NCBI RefSeq assembly: GCF_000455325.1
Contig: NZ_HG322952.1
Span: 96,662-160,661 of the forward strand
DNA length: 64,000 nt
Direction of reading: 5' to 3'
Source of the DNA: Mycolicibacterium septicum DSM 44393
GTDB taxonomy: Bacteria; Actinomycetota; Actinomycetes; Mycobacteriales; Mycobacteriaceae
Part shown: piece after piece, positions 54,401 through 62,753 of the stretch
Layout: each line of letters opens with the position of its first letter
Numbering within the stretch: the stretch's first letter is position 1
Translations under genes and position numbers: made by a program
Notes under the pieces: model-generated
Database searches by the model: none
What the model was told of the DNA's origin: nothing
What the model saw: only the letters and a program-made list of their open reading frames with translations

Positions 54401-55794
54401 GGGATCAGCCCTTTGCCGTCGATGGCCTTCTGCACCTGTTCGGTCAGCTCATCGGCGGTGTGCTCCGGATCGATGTCGGTGATCGGGGCCAGGGTGGCCG
54501 AAATGCGGGTGGACACAGCCTGATACACCGGCGTCGCGGGGCGTACCGCGACATTGGTCAGCTGCTCGCGGATGATCGCGTACTGCGGATACTTCGTCTG
54601 GAATGCCGGATCGTCGTAGAGCGACTCGCGCACCGCGGGCAAGCCGCCCTCGACCGAGGTGTAGCGCTGGTTCTCGACGTTGCGCAGGCAGCGGATGGCT
54701 TCGAACGCCTCGGCCTTGTGCCGGCTGGTCTCGGCCACCGCGAGGTTCAACCCGCCGAGCGTCACCTTGGCAGGCTCCCCCTCGGTCACACCCGGATAGT
54801 TGGCGAACCCGAACACGTCTTTGCTCGCCTCGTACGCCGACTGGAATTGCTCGTCGGTCGGCGAGAAGGTGCCCAGATCGTTGATGGCGTCCGCGAGATC
54901 GGCACGTTCGTCGAGCCGCAGGAAGTTCACGCCGCCCTTGACGGCGTTCTCCAGCAGCGAGGGCAGCACGAACGGCCAGTTGACCTCGAGCGCGGCCTTG
55001 CCCTGTTCGAGTGCGAGCCGGGCAGTCGCCTCATCGGTCTGGGTCACCGACGGATCGGCGCCGGGCGCGGTGGCAACCGATTTGATGATCTGCAGCGCCT
55101 TGACCGTCGCCGCGCGATGCTCCGGCGTATCGGTCAGGGTGACGGTCTTGCCGTCATCGGAGAGCACCTGGCCCCCCGCGCTGGCCAGCAGGGTGTTGAA
55201 CCACACCACCAGGCCCTCGTACTGCTTGGCCTGTACCGCAATCCAACTGGGCTTGCCCGCCGCGTGCAGACGATTCGCCTCGGAGACCATGCCGTCCCAG
55301 GTTGACGGCGGCTCATCCATCAAATCGGCTCGATACCACAGCAATTGGGTGTTGGTGGTGATCGGCGATGCGTACAGCTTGCCCTGCCAGCGGGCCGTCT
55401 CCAACGGTCCGGGCAGCGTGTTCGACTCCGCATCGGACTCGGCCTCACCCGCCGGATCCTCGGACAGCGGGACGGCCCAGCCGGCCTCGGCGAACTCGGC
55501 GGTCCAGACCACGTCGAGCGCCATGATGTCGAGGGTCTTGTCGTTGCCGGTGAGCCGCCGGGCCAGCTGCAACCGTTGGTCGTCAGCGCCTTTCGGCAAA
55601 CTCACCTGTTTGATGGTGAAACGGTCGCCGAGTTCGGCGTTGCACCGTTTGGCCACGGCGGTGAAAGTCGCCATCTCGTTGGCCGGGGTGTAGTAGTTGA
55701 TGACGATCCCGTCGTCGCCCTTACCACAAGCCGACACCACCGAGGCCGTCGCCAACGCGGCCACTGCCGCAGCACATAGCCGCCGAGCGCGCAC
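54397..55794 (-). CDS. lpqY: Trehalose-binding lipoprotein LpqY
   Basis: A 465-residue ABC substrate-binding lipoprotein: signal with lipobox VSAC (Cys near 22), then a MalE-like fold (INYYTPANEMATFTAVAKRCN; DIMALDVVWTAEFAEAGWAVPL; RWQGKLYASPITTNTQLLWYR). It captures trehalose in the periplasm for SugABC, recycling the sugar from mycolate transfer. GTG 55794 is chosen: GGAGG lies eight bases before it and it begins the signal directly; the longer frame to 55899 lacks a signal-like start. First gene of lpqY-sugA-sugB-sugC-SuFu. Confidence 0.95.
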   Translation of the reverse strand: MRARRLCAAAVAALATASVVSACGKGDDGIVINYYTPANEMATFTAVAKRCNAELGDRFTIKQVSLPKGADDQRLQLARRLTGNDKTLDIMALDVVWTAEFAEAGWAVPLSEDPAGEAESDAESNTLPGPLETARWQGKLYASPITTNTQLLWYRADLMDEPPSTWDGMVSEANRLHAAGKPSWIAVQAKQYEGLVVWFNTLLASAGGQVLSDDGKTVTLTDTPEHRAATVKALQIIKSVATAPGADPSVTQTDEATARLALEQGKAALEVNWPFVLPSLLENAVKGGVNFLRLDERADLADAINDLGTFSPTDEQFQSAYEASKDVFGFANYPGVTEGEPAKVTLGGLNLAVAETSRHKAEAFEAIRCLRNVENQRYTSVEGGLPAVRESLYDDPAFQTKYPQYAIIREQLTNVAVRPATPVYQAVSTRISATLAPITDIDPEHTADELTEQVQKAIDGKGLIP

Positions 55795-55894
55795 CGCTGT
55801 GCCTCCGTCCGAGTAATCTGTCGCCGCCGGAGCGGCTCCCGCGCGCAAACCGTAGAGCTCTGCCCGCGTATGTGCAACAGTTTGGGCGTGCCGC

Positions 55895-55908
55895 GTCACA
55901 ATCGTGAC
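55895..55908. promoter_or_regulatory. Palindrome upstream of lpqY
   Basis: GTCAC-AATC-GTGAC is a perfect five-base inverted repeat in the 159-base gap between the stress-protein gene and lpqY (both minus strand), about 100 bases before the lpqY start. It could be an operator; it does not match the CRP consensus orientation. No binder can be named. Confidence 0.4.
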
Positions 55909-55953
55909 CTGGGCACCTTTGCCACCGCGTCCGGCCCGCCGCCGGGTCGCGGG

Positions 55954-56460
55954 TCAGATCGTCAAGCGCGCCAGCAGATCCCGGCCCTGTTCGGCACCCT
56001 GCGGATCGCACAGGACGTCGTAGCGGCCCGCGACCAGCTGCATCGTCGAACTGAAATCTCTTGTGCCGCGAGCCATCGCATACGGGATGGCCGAGGTGAT
56101 CAAGCCGAAGAAGACACCGGCGATCAGGCCGGTGAGCAGTGCACTCCACGGGTTGGGGCTGAAAAAGCCGAGGATCAGGCCGATGAACAGGCCGAGCCAG
56201 GCTCCCGACAGCACACCGCCGCCGAGCACCTTGGGCCAGCTCAGCCGTCCCGTGACCCGCTCGACCTGCATCAGGTCCACCCCGACGATGGTCACCTGCT
56301 GCACCGGGAACTGTTGGTCGGACAAGTAGTCGACGGCACGCTGGGCCTCCGCGTACGTCGGATAGGAACCGATCGGCCAGCCTTTGGGCGGCGTCGGCAA
56401 CGCCCCGCGCGCAGCGGGCGCGGTACCCGGTGTCTGACCGGACTGAAATGGGCTCGTCAT
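55954..56460 (-). CDS. General stress protein (YflT/DUF1269-like) membrane protein (Rv1234-type)
   Basis: A 168-residue protein. After a Pro/Gly-rich start, residues 28-65 match the general-stress-protein 17M/YflT domain (IGSYPTYAEAQRAVDYLSDQQFPVQQVTIVG). Two Gly-rich membrane helices follow (VLSGAWLGLFIGLILGFF and LLTGLIAGVFFGLITSAI), and a C-terminal RYDVLCDP strand. Function unknown. ATG 56460 was chosen over 56484 because the extra residues are basic and outside the domain. It lies next to lpqY here as Rv1234 does in M. tuberculosis, from memory. Confidence 0.83.
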   Translation of the reverse strand: MTSPFQSGQTPGTAPAARGALPTPPKGWPIGSYPTYAEAQRAVDYLSDQQFPVQQVTIVGVDLMQVERVTGRLSWPKVLGGGVLSGAWLGLFIGLILGFFSPNPWSALLTGLIAGVFFGLITSAIPYAMARGTRDFSSTMQLVAGRYDVLCDPQGAEQGRDLLARLTI

Positions 56461-56588
56461 GTCGAACTTCACTCTCCTCCGCACCGCCCCCTCGGCGGCT
56501 GCTCTCGTTACAGCAACGCCCTCACACCGGATTTGGTGCCGACGTCACGCGCCCGGGGCGTCGCTGTCCGTGCGCTAGGTTGATCAGC

Positions 56589-57218
56589 ATGACAAACGCG
56601 GACGGCAACGCGGGCGAAACGCCGCCATCCGACCCCGGCTCGCAGCCGTCGGAACCGTTGTCCAGCGGCTACGAAGCACCTTCCATCGAGCATTCCCAGG
56701 ATCTGCCGCATTCCGCCCAGGCGCAACCGTCATACGAGTTCGGGCCGCCCGGCTACGAGGTCAACCCGCCGTATCCGCCCGCGATCGACTACCCCGCGGA
56801 CATCCCGCCCGACTATCCGCCGCCGTCCGGTTACCCGCCGCCGTTCCCGTATGGCTCCGGCTATCCGCCGCCCTATCCCCCGCCGGCGCCCGGCTATCCG
56901 CCGCCAGGTTACGGCCCGCCGGGATATCCCGGATACCCCGGCGGCTACGGGATGTCGCCGTCCGGCACCACCAACACGGTGGCCATCGGGGCGCTCGTGG
57001 CCTCGATCATGTCGCTGCCGCTGTTCGCGATGTGCGGAATCGGCCTGCTCGCCGCCCTGGTCGGAATCGGGCTCGGGATCAACGCCCTCAATCAGATCAA
57101 GAAGACCGGGCAATCGGGCCGGGGCCTGGCGATCGCGGGGATCACCATCGGCGCATTCGGCACCCTCCTCAACGGAGGATGGATCCTGCTCTTCGTGATC
57201 GGCGTGCTCTCCTCGTAG
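56589..57218 (+). CDS. Pro/Tyr-rich DUF4190 membrane protein
   Basis: A 209-residue protein. Residues 1-50 are acidic and Ser/Pro-rich; residues 50-125 are a low-complexity Pro/Gly/Tyr stretch with repeated YPPP and GYPP units; residues 130-205 form a DUF4190 domain of two membrane helices (VAIGALVASIMSLPLFAMCGIG and AGITIGAFGTLLNGGWILLFVIG) flanking a GIGLGINALNQIKKTGQSGRG loop. Such proteins may anchor or scaffold at the membrane; function unknown. A hairpin follows its stop. Confidence 0.85.
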   Translation: MTNADGNAGETPPSDPGSQPSEPLSSGYEAPSIEHSQDLPHSAQAQPSYEFGPPGYEVNPPYPPAIDYPADIPPDYPPPSGYPPPFPYGSGYPPPYPPPAPGYPPPGYGPPGYPGYPGGYGMSPSGTTNTVAIGALVASIMSLPLFAMCGIGLLAALVGIGLGINALNQIKKTGQSGRGLAIAGITIGAFGTLLNGGWILLFVIGVLSS

Positions 57219-57221
57219 CGG

Positions 57222-57244
57222 GCCGCACCGAATTGCGGTGCGGC
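57222..57244. terminator. Hairpin between DUF4190 and lyase genes
   Basis: GCCGCACCG (57222-57230) pairs perfectly with CGGTGCGGC (57236-57244) around AATTG, between two convergent genes. It probably terminates both. Confidence 0.7.
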
Positions 57245-57259
57245 ACTGCACCACCCGGG

Positions 57260-58231
57260 TCAGCTCGGCGGCCGGAAGGGTTCAGCCAGCCGGCTCATCC
57301 CCGCCGCGCGGCCCTTGCCCGCGACCACCAGCGCCATCTTGCGGCTGGCCTCGTCGATCATCTCGTCACCCAGCATCACCGCTCCCCTGGCCCCACCCGC
57401 CTGCGAGGTGTGCCATTCGTAGGCGTCCAGGATCAGTTCGGCGTGGTCGTAGTCGGCCTGGCGTGGGCTGAAGATCTCGTTGCCCGCCTCGATCTGGTCC
57501 GGATGCAGGACCCACTTGCCGTCGTAGCCCAGCGCGGCTGAACGGCCGGCCACCCGGCGGAACCCGTCGACGTCGCGCACCTTCACATACGGCCCGTCGA
57601 TCGCGTTGATACCGCGGTTGCGCGCCGCGATCAGGATGCGCATCAGCACGTGGTGGTGGGCGTCGCCGATGTCGTAGCCGTCGGGCTGCCCACCGACCTC
57701 CAACGTGCGCATGTTGAGGCTGGCCGCCATGTCCCCGGGGCCGAGGACCAGCGCCTGCACGCGTGGGGCCGCCGCGATCGCGTCGATGTTGGTCAACCCC
57801 TGGGCGTTCTCGATCTGCGCCTCGATGCCGATCCGGCCGGGCTCAAGGCCGTGCGTGGCCTCCAGCTGGCTGAGCAGCAGATCGAGCGCCTGGACGTGAG
57901 CCACCTCGGTCACCTTGGGCAACACGATCAGGTCCAAGGTGGTGCCGGCGGCCGCAACCCCGGTGACCACCTCGATCACGTCGGCGTAGGTCCACGGTGT
58001 GGTCCAGTCGTTGACCCGCACCCCGCGCAGCTGTCCGGCCCAGCCGTCGTCGGCCAGTGCCTCCGCCACCTGCGCACGGGCCGATTCCTTGGCGTCGGGC
58101 GCAACCGCGTCCTCCAGGTCGAGGAACACCTCGTCGGCGGGCAGGCTTCTGGCCTTCTCGATCATCTTCAGGCTGCTTCCCGGAACCGAGAGGCACGTTC
58201 TACGGGGTCGATACGTGTTCTCCACGACCAC
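57260..58231 (-). CDS. HpcH/HpaI aldolase / CitE-like CoA-ester lyase
   Basis: A 323-residue TIM-barrel lyase of the citE/malyl-CoA lyase group. Features: RTCLSVPGSSLKMIEKA near 11, the metal region DEVFLDLEDAVAPDAKESAR (33-52), VRVNDW near 71, QIENAQGLTNIDAIAA with the metal Glu near 138, LGPGDMAASL, and DGKWVLHPDQIEAGNEIFSP near 240. It probably cleaves or forms 3-hydroxyacyl-CoA esters such as malyl- or citramalyl-CoA; the substrate is not decided. GTG start at 58231; GTG 58225 is possible. Confidence 0.87.
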   Translation of the reverse strand: MVVENTYRPRRTCLSVPGSSLKMIEKARSLPADEVFLDLEDAVAPDAKESARAQVAEALADDGWAGQLRGVRVNDWTTPWTYADVIEVVTGVAAAGTTLDLIVLPKVTEVAHVQALDLLLSQLEATHGLEPGRIGIEAQIENAQGLTNIDAIAAAPRVQALVLGPGDMAASLNMRTLEVGGQPDGYDIGDAHHHVLMRILIAARNRGINAIDGPYVKVRDVDGFRRVAGRSAALGYDGKWVLHPDQIEAGNEIFSPRQADYDHAELILDAYEWHTSQAGGARGAVMLGDEMIDEASRKMALVVAGKGRAAGMSRLAEPFRPPS

Positions 58232-58250
58232 AGTCTCTACCCTTTAATTC

Positions 58251-59537
58251 ATGGCGGCGGTGAACAGGGTCTACGCGGCCCGGCTAGCGGGGATGGTGGT
58301 GCTGGGCCCCGACGGGGAGTCCATCGGCCGTGTCCGCGATGTGGTGATCAGCATCAGCATCGTCCGCCAGCAGCCGCGGGTTCTCGGCCTGGTGGTCGAA
58401 TTGCTCACCCGTCGAAGAATTTTCGTTCCGATCCTGAGGGTGACCGCAATCGAGCCCGGTTCGGTGACACTGGCCACCGGCAGTGTGTCGCTGCGCCGCT
58501 TCGCCCAACGCCCCGGCGAGGTCCTGGTGTTGGGCCAGGTACTGGAGACCCGCGTGCGGGTCGACGATCCGGATCTGGAACAGCTGGCCGGAATCGACGT
58601 CGTGGTAGTCGATCTGGGCATCGAACAGACCCGCACCCGGGACTGGGTGGTGACCCGGGTGGCGGTGCGTCCACAGCGACGTCTGGGGCGGCGCAGCAAC
58701 ATCCACGTCGTCGCGTGGCAGAACGTGCACGGGCTGACCCCGTCGGGCCTCGCGATGCCCGACCAGGGCGTGGCCTCGCTGCTCGAGCAGTTCGAGGGCC
58801 AGCGCCCGGTCGAGGTGGCCGAGGCTTTGCGCGAGCTACCGGTCAAACGGCGCTACGAGTTGTACCGCGCCTTCGACGACGAGCGGCTCGCCGACGTGCT
58901 GCAGGAGCTGCCCGAGGACGAGCAGGCCGCGGTGCTGCGCCAGCTGAACACCGAGCGCGCCGCCGACGTGCTGGAGGCGATGGACCCCGACGACGCCGCC
59001 GACGTGCTGGGCTCCATGACGCCGGCCGACGCCGAGACCCTGCTGCGGAAGATGGACCCCGAGGATTCCGAGGACGTGCGACGGCTGCTGTCCCACTCGC
59101 CCGACACCGCGGGCGGCCTGATGACCAGCGAACCGGTGGTCCTCGCGCCCGACACCACCGTCGCCGAGGCGCTGGCGCAGGTACGCGACCCGGACCTCAC
59201 CCCCGCGCTGGCTTCGATGGCCTTCGTCACCCGGCCCCCCAGCGCCACCCCGACCGGTCAGTACCTGGGCTGCGTCCACCTGCAGCGGCTGCTGCGCGAG
59301 CCCCCCGCGGCCCTGGTGAGCGGCATCATCGACACCGACCTGCCCAGCCTGAGTCCGGCCGACTCCCTGGCCGCCGTGACCCGCTATTTCGCCGCGTACA
59401 ACCTGGTGTGCGGGCCGGTGGTCGACGAGGAGAACCACCTGCTGGGGGCGGTATCGGTGGACGACGTGCTCGACCACATGCTGCCCGACGACTGGCGCGA
59501 GCGCGACGAGCCCGAGCTCCCGGTGGCGGGCTCATGA
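58251..59537 (+). CDS. Soluble MgtE-N / CBS protein with PRC-barrel repeats (Rv1232c-type)
   Basis: A 428-residue protein without membrane helices. Residues 1-160 contain two PRC-barrel-like repeats (LAGMVVLGPDGESIGRVRDV and DVVVVDLGIEQTRTRDWVVT). Residues 170-285 are an MgtE N-terminal helical superhelix (ELYRAFDDERLADVLQELPE; AADVLEAMDPDDAADVLGSM), and 290-420 a CBS pair (DTAGGLMTSEPVVL; SVDDVLDHMLPDDW). In MgtE channels these parts sense cytosolic Mg2+ and gate the pore; here the pore is missing. The stop overlaps the next gene (ATGA), a DUF1003 membrane protein that may be its partner. Confidence 0.9.
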   Translation: MAAVNRVYAARLAGMVVLGPDGESIGRVRDVVISISIVRQQPRVLGLVVELLTRRRIFVPILRVTAIEPGSVTLATGSVSLRRFAQRPGEVLVLGQVLETRVRVDDPDLEQLAGIDVVVVDLGIEQTRTRDWVVTRVAVRPQRRLGRRSNIHVVAWQNVHGLTPSGLAMPDQGVASLLEQFEGQRPVEVAEALRELPVKRRYELYRAFDDERLADVLQELPEDEQAAVLRQLNTERAADVLEAMDPDDAADVLGSMTPADAETLLRKMDPEDSEDVRRLLSHSPDTAGGLMTSEPVVLAPDTTVAEALAQVRDPDLTPALASMAFVTRPPSATPTGQYLGCVHLQRLLREPPAALVSGIIDTDLPSLSPADSLAAVTRYFAAYNLVCGPVVDEENHLLGAVSVDDVLDHMLPDDWRERDEPELPVAGS

Positions 59538-60079
59538 GCGAATCGACAGCGCGTCAGCGGTTGGACACCCCCCGTGGCACGCGCGGTTTCGGCCTGCACG
59601 TCGACGTCGAGGCGGTCGGTCAGGTCGGAGAGTCCATCGCCCGGTTCCTCGGCACCGGCCGGTATCTGGCGATCCAGACGATCATCGTGGTGGTCTGGAT
59701 CGCGCTGAACATCGGCGTCTTCGCCTTCCAGTGGGATCCGTACCCCTTCATCCTGCTCAACCTGGCCTTTTCGACCCAGGCCGCCTATGCCGCCCCGCTG
59801 ATCCTGCTGGCCCAGAACCGCCAGGAGAACCGGGACCGGGTCTCGCTCGAGGAGGACCGGCGCCGGGCCGAACGGACCAAGGCCGATACCGAGTACCTGG
59901 CCCGCGAGCTGGCATCGCTGCGACTGGCGGTGGGCGAGGTCGTCACGCGCGATTACCTGCGCCGCGAGTTGGAGGAACTGCGCGACCTGCTCGCCGAACT
60001 CGTCCCACCCGCCGATGCCGACCGAGCCACTCCGAGCAAAGCCGATGTCGGCGAGCGCCGGTCCAAACGCGGTGGTTGA
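59534..60079 (+). CDS. DUF1003 membrane protein (Rv1231c-type)
   Basis: A 181-residue DUF1003 protein. Two membrane helices (YLAIQTIIVVVWIALNIGVF near 45-65 and FILLNLAFSTQAAYAAPLILL near 73-93) are joined by the conserved FQWDPYPF loop; NRQENRDRVSLEEDRRRAE starts a long charged coiled-coil-like helix (about 98-150). Function unknown. It is translationally coupled to the MgtE-N/CBS gene by a four-base overlap, suggesting a two-subunit membrane device, possibly Mg2+-responsive. Confidence 0.88.
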   Translation: MSESTARQRLDTPRGTRGFGLHVDVEAVGQVGESIARFLGTGRYLAIQTIIVVVWIALNIGVFAFQWDPYPFILLNLAFSTQAAYAAPLILLAQNRQENRDRVSLEEDRRRAERTKADTEYLARELASLRLAVGEVVTRDYLRRELEELRDLLAELVPPADADRATPSKADVGERRSKRGG

Positions 60080-60173
60080 TAACGCTGTCGACCATTGTCG
60101 TAACAACGGAAACCGGGACTATGTATGGTGACTTGGTTCACAACATGGTCAAAGCTGATTTAAGGACGGGTAA

Positions 60174-61550
60174 GTGCGCGTAGGGGGAGGAGCGGCTATC
60201 GCAACCGCTCGGCGCCGTATGAGCCAGCTCGTGCGCTCGCCCGCACTCGGCGTCGCCGTCCTGGCCCCCATCGTTCTCGTCGCCGGTGCCGGATCGGCCG
60301 CCCCGGGCCCCGAGGTGTCCAACACCGCGGTCACCCCACTGGCCGCCGTCGCGCCCCGGATCGACCGCTCCGGTCCCGCGGTGGTGGCAGCGACCAGGCC
60401 CCCGACGAACTTCCGCATCAAGTCGATGACGACGATATCGGCTCCCCCGCCCGCGTTCGTCGTCAACAGCCCTGGCGCCCTCGGGATTCCAGGAACATCA
60501 CTGAAGGCGTACCGCAACGCCGAGCGGATGATGGCCGCCGCCTACCCCGGCTGCGGCATCAGCTGGAATCTGCTGGCCGGTATCGGACGGATCGAGTCGG
60601 GGCACGCCAACGGCGGCGCCACCGATGCCCGCGGCACCGCCGTCCGCCCGATCTACGGCCCCGCCCTCGACGGCACCTTGCCCGGCAACGAGATCATCAT
60701 CCAGAGCGCGCAGGCCGGACGGGTCTCGTACGTCCGGGCCATGGGGCCGATGCAGTTCCTGCCCGGAACCTGGGCCCGGTATGCCTCCGACGGCGACGGT
60801 GACGGCAAGGCCGATGTGCAGAACGTGTTCGACTCGGCGCTGGCCGCCGCCCGCTACCTGTGCAGCGGCGGGCTCAACCTGCGCGAACAGTCCCAGGTCA
60901 TGACGGCCATCCTCCGGTACAACAACTCCGTGGCCTACGCCCGCAACGTATTGGGCTGGGCGGCGGCGTACGCCACAGGCGTGGTGCCGGTCGACCTTCC
61001 CGAGATCACCGGGTCCATCCCCCCGATCGGCGATTCCCATCTGGACAACCCGGAGGGTCTCGGCCCGGGCCTGCCCGCCGATGCCACCGGGTTGCCCGCG
61101 GGCGATCCGCTGGCCCTGATTCCGCTGCTCAACCGCAATGAGACCGGCACGCAGAACGTTCCCGGTTTTGCGCCGGGGCAGGTGCTCGGCCCGTTGCCGG
61201 GCCCGGCGCAGGCCATCCCGTCGGAGACCCCGGCCGCCCCGCCCCCATGGGTCCCGCCGTGGGAGCAGCCGCGTCAGCCCGCATGCGTGGTCTTCTGCCT
61301 GGGTGAGCAGGCTCCGCCGCCGGCGCCCGCTCCCGGACCGCAGCAGCTTCCTCCGCCAGCGCCCGCTCCTGGGCCGCAGCAGCTTCCGCCGCCCGGACCC
61401 GGCCCCGGGCTCATTCCGGCACCGCAGCAGGCTCCTCCCCCAGGACCCGCACCCGCGCCGATCGGCCCGCCGATCGAGGCAGCGCCGCCGGCTCCGGTAT
61501 TGGGACCGGTCCCCGGCCCTGCCCCTGGGCCTGCCCCGGGCCCGGCCTGA
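60174..61550 (+). CDS. Secreted lytic transglycosylase (MltB-like) with Pro-rich tail (Rv1230c-type)
   Basis: A 458-residue exported protein: basic start, signal-anchor (LGVAVLAPIVLVAGAGSAA, about 25-43), linker, then an SLT domain (about 105-270) with catalytic Glu in GIGRIESGH, the MGPMQFLPGTWARYASDG motif and the DGDGDGKADVQN loop that resembles a calcium site. Residues 340-458 are a Pro/Ala/Gly-rich tail with the direct repeat PAPGPQQLPPP twice (near 386-408). It cuts peptidoglycan glycan strands in the envelope. GTG start at 60174; the 94-base gap before it holds the promoter (with TTGT-CGTA-ACAA at 60096-60107) but no site I can name. Confidence 0.88.
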   Translation: MRVGGGAAIATARRRMSQLVRSPALGVAVLAPIVLVAGAGSAAPGPEVSNTAVTPLAAVAPRIDRSGPAVVAATRPPTNFRIKSMTTISAPPPAFVVNSPGALGIPGTSLKAYRNAERMMAAAYPGCGISWNLLAGIGRIESGHANGGATDARGTAVRPIYGPALDGTLPGNEIIIQSAQAGRVSYVRAMGPMQFLPGTWARYASDGDGDGKADVQNVFDSALAAARYLCSGGLNLREQSQVMTAILRYNNSVAYARNVLGWAAAYATGVVPVDLPEITGSIPPIGDSHLDNPEGLGPGLPADATGLPAGDPLALIPLLNRNETGTQNVPGFAPGQVLGPLPGPAQAIPSETPAAPPPWVPPWEQPRQPACVVFCLGEQAPPPAPAPGPQQLPPPAPAPGPQQLPPPGPGPGLIPAPQQAPPPGPAPAPIGPPIEAAPPAPVLGPVPGPAPGPAPGPA

Positions 61551-61610
61551 CGCAGGCCTGAACCCGGCCTGGATCCGGGGACGTGTGCCGCCGCCGTAGA
61601 CTCGGCAGTG

Positions 61611-62753
61611 ATGTCCGAATCTGCCACTGAGCTGCAATCCGCGGTCCGCACCGCGCTGGCCAAGGTGATCGACCCCGAATTGCGGAGGCCGATCACCGAA
61701 CTCGGCATGGTCAAGAACATCTCGATCGAGGCCGACCACGGCGTGCACGTCGAGATCTACCTGACCACCGCGGCCTGTCCGAAGAAGAACGAGATCGCCG
61801 ACTTGGTGAAGGCTGCCGCCACCGATGTTCCCGGCACCGGCGCCGTCAAGGTGACCCTGGACGTGATGGACGACGAGCAGCGCGCCGAGTTGCGCAAGCT
61901 GCTGCGTGGCGATTCCCGCGAACCGGTGATCCCGTTCGCCCAACCCAACTCCCTGACCCGGGTCTACGCAGTGGCCTCCGGCAAGGGTGGCGTCGGCAAG
62001 TCCAGCGTGACGGTCAACCTGGCCGCCGCGATGGCCGCCCGCGGCCTGTCGGTCGGCCTGCTCGACGCCGACATCTACGGCCATTCGGTGCCGCGCATGA
62101 TGGGCACCGCCGACCGGCCCACCCAGGTCGACTCGATGATCCTGCCGCCGATCGCCCATGACGTGAAGGTCATCTCGATCGCCATGTTCACCCAGGGCAA
62201 CACGCCTGTGGTGTGGCGCGGGCCGATGTTGCACCGGGCCCTTCAGCAGTTCCTTGCCGATGTGTACTGGGGCGATCTGGACGTGCTGCTGCTCGACCTG
62301 CCGCCCGGCACCGGCGATATCGCCATCTCGGTGGCCCAGTTGATCCCGGGTGCCGAGATCCTCGTGGTGACCACTCCGCAGATGGCTGCGGCCGAGGTGG
62401 CCGAGCGGGCCGGCGCGATCGCGCTGCAGACCCGTCAGCGCATCGCGGGCGTGGTCGAGAACATGTCGGGCCTGCAGATGCCCGACGGCACGGTCATGCA
62501 GCTGTTCGGCGAGGGCGGTGGCCGTCAGGTGGCCGACTCGCTGACCCGCTCCGTGGGCGCCGAGGTGCCGCTGCTGGGCCAGGTCCCGCTGGACCCGGCG
62601 CTGGTTGCGGCCGGTGACTCCGGTGTTCCGCTGGTGTTGTCGGCACCCGAGTCGGCTGCGGGCGCCGAGCTGCGCAAGATCGCAGAGGGATTGTCGGCTC
62701 GCAAGCGCGGCCTGGCCGGGATGTCGCTGGGCCTGGATACCGCTCGCCGCTAG
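61611..62753 (+). CDS. mrp: Mrp/NBP35-family P-loop iron-sulfur carrier (ApbC)
   Basis: A 380-residue protein. Residues 8-90 are an MIP18/DUF59 domain with Cys 56 (TTAACPKK). Residues 118-360 are the Mrp ATPase: deviant Walker A SGKGGVGKSS (123-132), switch DADIYGHSVPRMMG, and LLDLPPGTGDIAIS. It binds ATP and carries Fe-S clusters to target proteins. The CxxC of many Mrp proteins, expected after VVENMSG, is absent (LQMPDGTVMQ follows), as I recall for M. tuberculosis Mrp. Start ATG 61611; GTG 61608 precedes it. Its stop overlaps tatB by four bases. Confidence 0.93.
   Translation: MSESATELQSAVRTALAKVIDPELRRPITELGMVKNISIEADHGVHVEIYLTTAACPKKNEIADLVKAAATDVPGTGAVKVTLDVMDDEQRAELRKLLRGDSREPVIPFAQPNSLTRVYAVASGKGGVGKSSVTVNLAAAMAARGLSVGLLDADIYGHSVPRMMGTADRPTQVDSMILPPIAHDVKVISIAMFTQGNTPVVWRGPMLHRALQQFLADVYWGDLDVLLLDLPPGTGDIAISVAQLIPGAEILVVTTPQMAAAEVAERAGAIALQTRQRIAGVVENMSGLQMPDGTVMQLFGEGGGRQVADSLTRSVGAEVPLLGQVPLDPALVAAGDSGVPLVLSAPESAAGAELRKIAEGLSARKRGLAGMSLGLDTARR

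Noticed and set aside
57650..59533. Long plus-strand open frame running through the CitE-like gene and the MgtE-N gene
   Set aside because: High-GC shadow of genes in other frames; only the final part from 59534 (DUF1003) has family features.
60096..60115. Possible MtrA-type site (GTAACA followed by GAAAC) before the transglycosylase
   Set aside because: Only one half matches; spacing and second repeat are too poor to call.
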